DNA of 6,187 bases from Clostridiales bacterium (GTDB lineage Bacteria; Bacillota_A; Clostridia; Oscillospirales; Oscillospiraceae): contig DXUR01000172.1 in assembly GCA_019417795.1 (NCBI GenBank), positions 1 through 6,187 on the forward strand. Direction: 5' to 3'. This document shows, piece after piece, positions 1-4,074 of the stretch. The first letter of the stretch is position 1, and every line of letters begins with the position of its first letter. The position numbers and the translations under genes are program-made. The notes beneath the pieces were generated by a model, which was not told the DNA's origin, searched no databases, and saw nothing but the letters and a program-made list of their open reading frames with translations.

Positions 1-219
1 AAGCCGTTTGAACTTCATACTTCTTATGAGGACAAGGAAAACTATTACAGAAATCTGCGTAATCCGTGGTTGCTGATATTGCTCATGTTCGCAATATTTG
101 CGGTTGCAAAATGTTCGGTAGTTTTTGGTGTGCTTGCCCTGGTTTCTCTGATTCCTGTTCTCGTATATCAAACCCAGGTTATGCAGAACAAACGCGAAGG
201 TAAGACAAAAGAATGGTGA
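1..219 (+). CDS. C-terminal end of an unidentified membrane protein (5' truncated)
   Basis: Reading frame 1 is open from the window edge to a TGA at 217-219, giving 72 residues of the C-terminal end of a protein that starts outside the window. The fragment begins with a charged, tyrosine-rich stretch (residues 1-21). Two short hydrophobic segments follow, at about residues 23-36 and 39-56, separated by a Lys-Cys pair, and the tail is basic (QNKREGKTKEW). This looks like a membrane hairpin with both ends probably in the cytoplasm. I do not recognise the family and assign no function. The next gene starts 12 bases downstream and its ribosome binding site overlaps this stop codon, so the two are very likely co-transcribed. 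Confidence is high that the frame is coding, low on identity. Confidence 0.7.
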   Translation, partial: KPFELHTSYEDKENYYRNLRNPWLLILLMFAIFAVAKCSVVFGVLALVSLIPVLVYQTQVMQNKREGKTKEW

Positions 220-231
220 GGTGTTTATATC

Positions 232-651
232 ATGAATGAACGAGAAAAAACAATCCGATTATGGTTTGATATGTGGCTCAATCAGCAGGATATGGGCATT
301 GATGATATTTTTACAGAAGATGTAATCTATACAGAAAGCTGGAGTCCCCAGTATAACAACCGAAAAACAGTAAAGCATTGGTTTCAGGAATGGAATACCC
401 GTGGCAAGGTGGTCATTTGGGAAATCAAGCAATTTTTTCATAAGGGAGATCAAACGATTGTGGAGTGGTATTTCAAAAATGAAATGAACAATGGAAGTAT
501 AGAGGAATTTGATGGAATCTCGCTGGTTGAATGGACAGAGGATAATAAAATAAAGGCATTAAAAGAATTTGGGTGTAATCGCAATACCTATAATCCATAC
601 CAGGAAGGCGATACCCCTCAATTCAAAGCAGAAAAAGCGAATTGGTTTTGA
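232..651 (+). CDS. NTF2-like / SnoaL-like superfamily protein
   Basis: This encodes a 139-residue soluble protein with the look of the SnoaL-like branch of the NTF2 fold: an N-terminal helical part (ERE..IRLWFDMWL), a short DIFTEDVIYTESW segment, a second helical part (KTVKHWFQEW), then beta-rich segments (KVVIWEIKQFFHKGDQTIVEWYF and EEFDGISLVEWTEDNKI). NTF2-fold proteins form a cone with a hydrophobic pocket. Members range from enzymes and ligand binders to proteins with no known role, so no reaction can be assigned. Length is normal for the family. The ATG at 232 is preceded by GAGGTG at 218-223, eight bases upstream. No signal peptide or membrane segment is seen. It is AT-rich (19 G/C in the 60 bases 421-480). 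A small gene follows 24 bases downstream, suggesting one operon. Confidence 0.85.
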   Translation: MNEREKTIRLWFDMWLNQQDMGIDDIFTEDVIYTESWSPQYNNRKTVKHWFQEWNTRGKVVIWEIKQFFHKGDQTIVEWYFKNEMNNGSIEEFDGISLVEWTEDNKIKALKEFGCNRNTYNPYQEGDTPQFKAEKANWF

Positions 652-675
652 ATTGAGTGCTTATGGAGGTAAAAT

Positions 676-852
676 ATGATGTATCGGACAGAATTAGTAG
701 AAGGAATTACCGTGGAAAATGTAACAGAGAAAATCAATGCAAAAATAGAAGAAATGGAAAAGGAAAGCTATCGACTTGTTACGATGTCTTTTTGGGGAAC
801 CGAAAGAGCTGTACTGGTTTTCAAAAAAGGGTTAAAGGGTAGTTTGCTTTAA
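676..852 (+). CDS. Small hypothetical protein, 58 residues, weakly DUF4177-like
   Basis: A short frame of 58 codons begins with two adjacent ATG codons (676 and 679) and ends at TAA 850-852. A strong GGAGGT at 665-670 lies five bases before the first ATG and eight before the second, so either could be used. The product has an amphipathic, Glu/Lys-rich helix (VTEKINAKIEEMEKESYRLV) followed by a hydrophobic strand ending in AVLVFKK. This helix-then-'LVxxxxxxxxxxxLVFKK' pattern resembles the small DUF4177-type proteins, which is a resemblance by eye only. The tail after VFKK (GLKGSLL) is encoded by the first copy of an 11-base direct repeat, so the original C-terminus may have been altered. It sits 24 bases after the NTF2-like gene and is probably its operon partner. 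Function unknown. Confidence 0.65.
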   Translation: MMYRTELVEGITVENVTEKINAKIEEMEKESYRLVTMSFWGTERAVLVFKKGLKGSLL

Positions 853-867
853 CACATAGTTTGCTTT
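840..867 (+). repeat. 11-base direct repeat spanning the stop of the 58-residue gene
   Basis: TAGTTTGCTTT occurs at 840-850 and again at 857-867, separated by AACACA. The first copy encodes the last codons of the small upstream protein and supplies the first base of its TAA stop. The second lies just downstream. The unit is 17 bases, which fits a small tandem duplication or a past deletion/insertion junction. Chance recurrence in AT-rich DNA is possible. Confidence 0.5.
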
Positions 868-888
868 TGAACTGTCGTCTATGGTGCG

Positions 889-916
889 TTGACAGACTGG
901 TAATCTCGACTATTCG
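889..916 (+). promoter_or_regulatory. Possible sigma-A promoter for the DUF523 gene
   Basis: A perfect -35 hexamer TTGACA (889-894) lies 16 bases before TATTCG (911-916), a poor -10 element matching TATAAT at three positions. It falls in the 121-base gap between the small gene and DUF523, where a new promoter would be expected. The weak -10 keeps confidence low. A short hairpin (AAGCC 947-951, loop ATTG, GGCTT 956-960) lies between it and the ribosome binding site. Confidence 0.3.
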
Positions 917-973
917 TTAAAGGACTTTATTGTGGACTGTTCGAGCAAGCCATTGGGCTTTGAGGTGACAAAT

Positions 974-1390
974 ATGAAAGTATTGGTCAGTGCCTGTATT
1001 ATGGGAGAGAACTGTAAATATAATGGGAAAAACAACAAAAATTCAGCAGCTATCCATTTTTTAAAAGATAAAGAAGTGATTTCTATCTGCCCGGAAGTAT
1101 TAGCAGGAATGGAAACTCCCAGACCCTGCGCAGAAATTGTGAATGGGAGAGTAGTTGATGAAAACGGAAATGATGTTAGTTTAGAATATAATAAGGCAGT
1201 GGCAGTTGCATTATCGAAAATTCAGAATGAAGAGATTGATTTAGTTATATTACAATCCAGAAGCCCTACCTGTGGTGTTAATCAGATATATGATGGTAGC
1301 TTCACTGGAAAGTTAGTTTCTGGAATGGGTTTGTTTGCAAAGGCATTAAAACAAAAAGGATATCATGTCATTGATGTTGAAGAAATATAA
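974..1390 (+). CDS. DUF523 family protein, possible TudS-like iron-sulfur desulfidase
   Basis: This encodes a 138-residue DUF523 protein, probably cytoplasmic. Family landmarks run in order: VLVSACIMGENCKYNG (residues 3-18), ICPEVLAGMETPRP (38-51), EIVNGRVVDENG (54-65), LQSRSPTCG (93-101) and IYDGSFTGKL (105-114). Cys8, Cys39 and Cys100 sit at the conserved positions. In the characterised member TudS, a 2-thiouracil desulfidase, three cysteines hold a [4Fe-4S] cluster, and Glu41 of the CPE motif is the likely catalytic acid equivalent. Many DUF523 proteins remain uncharacterised, so the reaction here is inferred. The ATG at 974 is chosen because GAGGTG (962-967) precedes it by six bases and the family begins at MKVLVSAC. 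An in-frame GTG at 932 would add 14 residues unlike the family. The gene is AT-rich (16 G/C in bases 1021-1080) and stands alone. Confidence 0.9.
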   Translation: MKVLVSACIMGENCKYNGKNNKNSAAIHFLKDKEVISICPEVLAGMETPRPCAEIVNGRVVDENGNDVSLEYNKAVAVALSKIQNEEIDLVILQSRSPTCGVNQIYDGSFTGKLVSGMGLFAKALKQKGYHVIDVEEI

Positions 1391-1526
1391 GTTTACCATT
1401 TTTCATTTGTTGAGGGATAAGGTTCCTAACGCATTAAGGCTGCATTTTTATATTCGCCTGATGCAAATGTCAATGGGAGCATGAGCGACTATATCATAGA
1501 ATATTATTTTTTTCACGGAGGCTGAT

Positions 1527-2195
1527 ATGAAAGAAAAAATATTGATAATAGAAGATGATCCGTTGATACGGAATGAATTGAAAACGCTGCTGCAAAGCAA
1601 TGGCTATGAAGCGGCGGCTCCGGAAGATTTTTCTGATGTGATTGATCGGATCAAAGCCGAACAGCCACACTTGATTTTACTGGACATCAAGCTACCGGGA
1701 ACCAATGGCTTTTCTCTCTGCACCGAGGTTCGCACATTTTCCGAGGTGCCGATTATTTTTGTGACAAGCTGCAACACGGATATGGATGAACTGAATAGCA
1801 TCATGCTGGGCGGAGACGCTTTTATCACGAAGCCCTATAACACAGCAATCCTGCTTGCGAAAATTGCTTCTCTGCTGAAGAAAGCCTATCCCGCACAGCA
1901 ACGGGAACAGATCGCCTATGGAGATGCGGTGCTGCATCTGGAATCCAGCAGTTTGGACTATCATGGACAGAGCGTAGAACTTACTAAGAACGAATTGAAA
2001 ATTCTCTATTACCTGTTCAAGAACGGAGGGAAAATCTGTTCTCGTGGAGATATGATTGAGTATTTGTGGGACAATCAGCTATATGTGGATGACAATGCTT
2101 TGAGCGTCAATATCAACCGCATCCGGGAAAAACTGGCGGGCATCGGTCTGACGGATTTTATCAAGACAAAGCACCGACAGGGGTACACGATATGA
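1527..2195 (+). CDS. OmpR/PhoB-type response regulator of a Bce-type system
   Basis: This encodes a 222-residue two-domain transcription factor. The receiver domain (about residues 1-120) has the acidic pair Asp10/Asp11, phosphoacceptor Asp53 in LILLDIKLPGTNGF, Thr80 and Lys102 in ITKPY, so it should be phosphorylated normally. The C-terminal winged helix (about 128-222) carries ELTKNELKILYYLFKNGG, the recognition-helix region DDNALSVNINRIREKL and the closing hairpin KTKHRQGYTI. GGAGG at 1517-1521 lies five bases before the ATG. The stop overlaps the kinase start as ATGA (2192-2195), showing translational coupling. The downstream kinase and ABC genes place it in the BceR-like group, expected to activate transporter genes in response to cell-wall-active peptides. 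I found no ACA-N4-TGT operator in its own 136-base upstream gap, so autoregulation is not evident. Base composition is clearly richer in G/C than the genes upstream. Confidence 0.93.
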   Translation: MKEKILIIEDDPLIRNELKTLLQSNGYEAAAPEDFSDVIDRIKAEQPHLILLDIKLPGTNGFSLCTEVRTFSEVPIIFVTSCNTDMDELNSIMLGGDAFITKPYNTAILLAKIASLLKKAYPAQQREQIAYGDAVLHLESSSLDYHGQSVELTKNELKILYYLFKNGGKICSRGDMIEYLWDNQLYVDDNALSVNINRIREKLAGIGLTDFIKTKHRQGYTI

Positions 2196-3205
2196 ACAGC
2201 AGACGATATTGGAAAAACAGGCTGCCATTTCTGCTGACGAACCTTGTTTGTATGGCTGCACTCACTGTATTTTTGCTGGTGTGCGGCAATTCGGTTTCCG
2301 CAGTAGTATTGATCCTGATTGTATGGGCATTGGTTTTGCTGATGGGACTTGTCCTCACTTACTGGAAACGAAAGCGGCAGATGAAAAAACTTCTGGATAT
2401 GGCAGAGCAGCTCTCTGAGAGATACCTTATTTCCGAAGTGATGGAGCTGCCGGAGCAGGCTGAGGATCAGGTTTACTATCAGCTTTTGAAAATGGCTGGA
2501 AAATCCATGTTGGAGCAGATCGGGGAGGTCGAGCGGGAACGCCTGGAGTACAAGGAATACATTGAACAATGGATTCACGAAATCAAAACGCCCATTACTG
2601 CCATGAAACTTCTATGTGAAAACCATCGGATGGACTGGACAAAAGAACTTCTGCTGGAACTGGAAAAGACCAATCGCTTTACCGAACAGGCTCTTTATTA
2701 TGCCCGCAGTGAGCATACAGAGAAAGATTATTCTGTCCGGGAAATGGCACTGTCCCAAGTGGTGCATCAGGCGATTGCAGATAATAAATATCTGCTGCTC
2801 CAAAGTGGTATGCGTCTGGAGGTGGAGGAAATGCAGGACACGGTTTATTCAGATGAAAAGTGGGTGCGCTTTATTCTGAACCAACTGATTGCCAATGCGG
2901 TCAAGTATCGTACGGAACAGCCGGTTCTCCGCATTTCTACTCATAAACGGCAGGATCAGGTTGTTCTTGTCGTGGAGGACGATGGAATTGGGATTGCTGC
3001 GTCCGATCTGCCCCGTATCTTTGAAAAGGGATTTACCGGTCAGAATGGTCGTATGGTCCAGCAGTCCACAGGCATTGGCCTGTACCTATGCAAACGGCTT
3101 TGTGAAAAGCTGGGCATTGGCATTACGGCGGAGTCGTCGGAACATGGCACAGCAATTTCCCTTTCTTTTCATATTAACTGTTTGATTCATGAAGTGCAGA
3201 GCTGA
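2192..3205 (+). CDS. BceS-like intramembrane-sensing histidine kinase
   Basis: This encodes a 337-residue membrane sensor kinase. Two N-terminal membrane helices (about residues 11-31 and 36-57) are joined by only about four residues, so there is no extracellular sensor domain, the hallmark of Bce-type kinases that receive their signal from the partner transporter. A linker helix (58-120) leads to the H-box EQWIHEIKTPI with phosphoacceptor His129. The ATPase domain shows the N-box LIANAVKY (Asn235), G1 box EDDGIGI (262-268), F box PRIFEKGFTG (274-283) and G2 box TGIGL (293-297). All catalytic motifs are intact and the length is typical. It starts in the ATGA overlap with the regulator gene. 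The last four codons (EVQS) form the left arm of a terminator-like hairpin and the stop lies in its loop. The final ten or so residues look like a lineage-specific tail. Confidence 0.93.
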   Translation: MNSRRYWKNRLPFLLTNLVCMAALTVFLLVCGNSVSAVVLILIVWALVLLMGLVLTYWKRKRQMKKLLDMAEQLSERYLISEVMELPEQAEDQVYYQLLKMAGKSMLEQIGEVERERLEYKEYIEQWIHEIKTPITAMKLLCENHRMDWTKELLLELEKTNRFTEQALYYARSEHTEKDYSVREMALSQVVHQAIADNKYLLLQSGMRLEVEEMQDTVYSDEKWVRFILNQLIANAVKYRTEQPVLRISTHKRQDQVVLVVEDDGIGIAASDLPRIFEKGFTGQNGRMVQQSTGIGLYLCKRLCEKLGIGITAESSEHGTAISLSFHINCLIHEVQS

Positions 3206-3232
3206 GAACCGTTCTGCACTTCTTACATTTTT
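3191..3232 (+). terminator. Terminator-like hairpin overlapping the 3' end of the kinase gene
   Basis: Bases 3191-3202 pair with 3211-3222 in a 12-bp stem: ten Watson-Crick pairs (GAAGTGCAGA with TCTGCACTTC), then one G-U and one C-G closing an 8-base loop. The kinase stop codon is in the loop. TTACA follows, then a run of five T at 3228-3232. The T-tract begins five bases after the stem, so termination may be partial. It would separate regulator-kinase transcription from the ABC genes. Its right arm and T-tract are shared with the proposed operator. Confidence 0.55.
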
Positions 3233-3250
3233 GTTAGAACTTTGTAAGAA
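3220..3250 (+). promoter_or_regulatory. Putative response-regulator operator upstream of the ABC genes
   Basis: TTCTTACA (3220-3227) and TGTTAGAA (3232-3239) form an 8-4-8 inverted repeat with one mismatch around TTTT. The core TTACA-N4-TGTTA fits the TNACA-N4-TGTNA pattern I recall for BceR-like regulators. A further half-site, TGTAAGAA (3243-3250), is a perfect inverted partner of the first and lies exactly 11 bases after the second. The position just upstream of the candidate promoter suits an activator. Inference from sequence pattern and context only. Confidence 0.5.
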
Positions 3251-3253
3251 AAC

Positions 3254-3286
3254 TTGATACAAACGAAGCCGCTCTTATTTTACAAT
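3254..3286 (+). promoter_or_regulatory. Candidate promoter for the ATPase-permease operon
   Basis: A TTGATA -35-like hexamer (3254-3259) is followed by TATTTT (3276-3281) after 16 bases, and by the better -10-like TACAAT (3281-3286) after 21 bases. Neither pair is ideal, as expected of a promoter that needs an activator. Transcription would begin near 3288-3294 with almost no leader before the AGAGGTG ribosome binding site. A second inverted repeat, TTTGTA (3241-3246) with TACAAA (3258-3263), straddles the -35 element. Confidence 0.4.
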
Positions 3287-3306
3287 AGAGATCAGAGGTG
3301 ATAACA

Positions 3307-4074
3307 ATGAAAGAAATTTTGAAACTGGATCATATCCAAAAATATTACGGAAATAGTGGGAATGTTACAAAAGCAATTCAGGACATCAGCTTTTCCGTTC
3401 AGGAGGGGGAATTTGTAGGAATCATGGGAGCATCCGGTTCCGGCAAGACCACCCTGCTCAACTGTATTTCCACCATTGATACCGTCAGTGCGGGACATAT
3501 CTATCTGGATGGAACCGATGTGACGGAAATCAATGAAAAACAGATTGCCCGGTTTCGCCGGGAAAATCTTGGATTTGTGTTCCAGGATTTTAACCTGCTG
3601 GACACGCTGACCATTTCGGAAAACATAGCCCTGGCGCTGACCATCAACAAGGTTCCAGCAGGCGAGATTGATGGACGGGTGCGGGAAATGGCCGGAAAGC
3701 TGAATATCATGGATATTCTGGATAAGTACCCATATCAGGTGTCCGGCGGCCAGAAGCAGCGGTGCGCCTGTGCCAGAGCCATTATCAATCAGCCTAAGCT
3801 GATTTTGGCGGACGAGCCTACCGGCGCATTAGATAGTCATTCGTCCCAGATGCTGCTTTCTACGATCCAGAGTATCAACGAAGATCTCGGAGCCACAATC
3901 CTGATGGTGACACACGACGCTTTCTCGGCAAGCTATGCCAATCGTATTCTCTTTATGAGGGACGGGGCGATCTTTACGGAAATCCGTAAGGGTGGTGATT
4001 CCCGCAGGACTTTCTTTGAAAAAATCCTGGATGTCCTCACCATGATGGGAGGGGGCATGAGTGATGTACGCTAA
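3307..4074 (+). CDS. BceA-like ABC transporter ATP-binding protein
   Basis: This encodes a 255-residue cytoplasmic ATPase of the MacB/LolD/BceA class, which powers mechanotransmission-type FtsX-fold permeases. Motifs are complete: Walker A GASGSGKT (41-48), Q-loop FVFQDFNLL (Gln93), signature VSGGQKQR (145-152), Walker B LILADEP (165-171) with catalytic Glu170, D-loop GALD (173-176) and H-loop His203 in MVTHD. The C-terminal tail (GGDSRRTFFEKILDVLTMMGG) is of the type seen in Bce ATPases. The ATG at 3307 is preferred because AGGTG (3296-3300) lies six bases upstream. An in-frame GTG at 3298 sits inside that ribosome binding site. The stop is inside the permease gene (11-base overlap), so the two subunits are translationally coupled. 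The likely role is to drive removal of cell-wall-active peptide antibiotics from their lipid target while relaying that activity to the kinase. Confidence 0.94.
   Translation: MKEILKLDHIQKYYGNSGNVTKAIQDISFSVQEGEFVGIMGASGSGKTTLLNCISTIDTVSAGHIYLDGTDVTEINEKQIARFRRENLGFVFQDFNLLDTLTISENIALALTINKVPAGEIDGRVREMAGKLNIMDILDKYPYQVSGGQKQRCACARAIINQPKLILADEPTGALDSHSSQMLLSTIQSINEDLGATILMVTHDAFSASYANRILFMRDGAIFTEIRKGGDSRRTFFEKILDVLTMMGGGMSDVR

Noticed and set aside
657..842. A 61-codon frame starting GTG at 657
   Set aside because: It overlaps the 58-residue gene in another frame, starts before the GGAGGT site and reads through it, and gives a low-complexity Arg/Asn/Lys product.
932..973. Longer GTG start for the DUF523 protein
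   Set aside because: The added 14 residues do not fit the family. The ATG at 974 has a GAGGTG site at good spacing and starts exactly at the conserved MKVLVSAC.
853..973. Possible tRNA-like GTTCGAGC element in the gap before DUF523
   Set aside because: GTTCGAGC at 939-946 recalls a T-loop, but no acceptor, D or anticodon stems can be formed around it.
2075..2578. A 167-codon open frame on the minus strand across the regulator-kinase junction
   Set aside because: It overlaps two well-supported genes with complete catalytic motifs and a coupled ATGA junction. It has no ribosome binding logic and no recognisable domain.
3298..3306. GTG start for the ABC ATPase three codons upstream
   Set aside because: The GTG is part of the AGAGGTG ribosome binding site for the ATG at 3307, so it cannot sensibly be the start.
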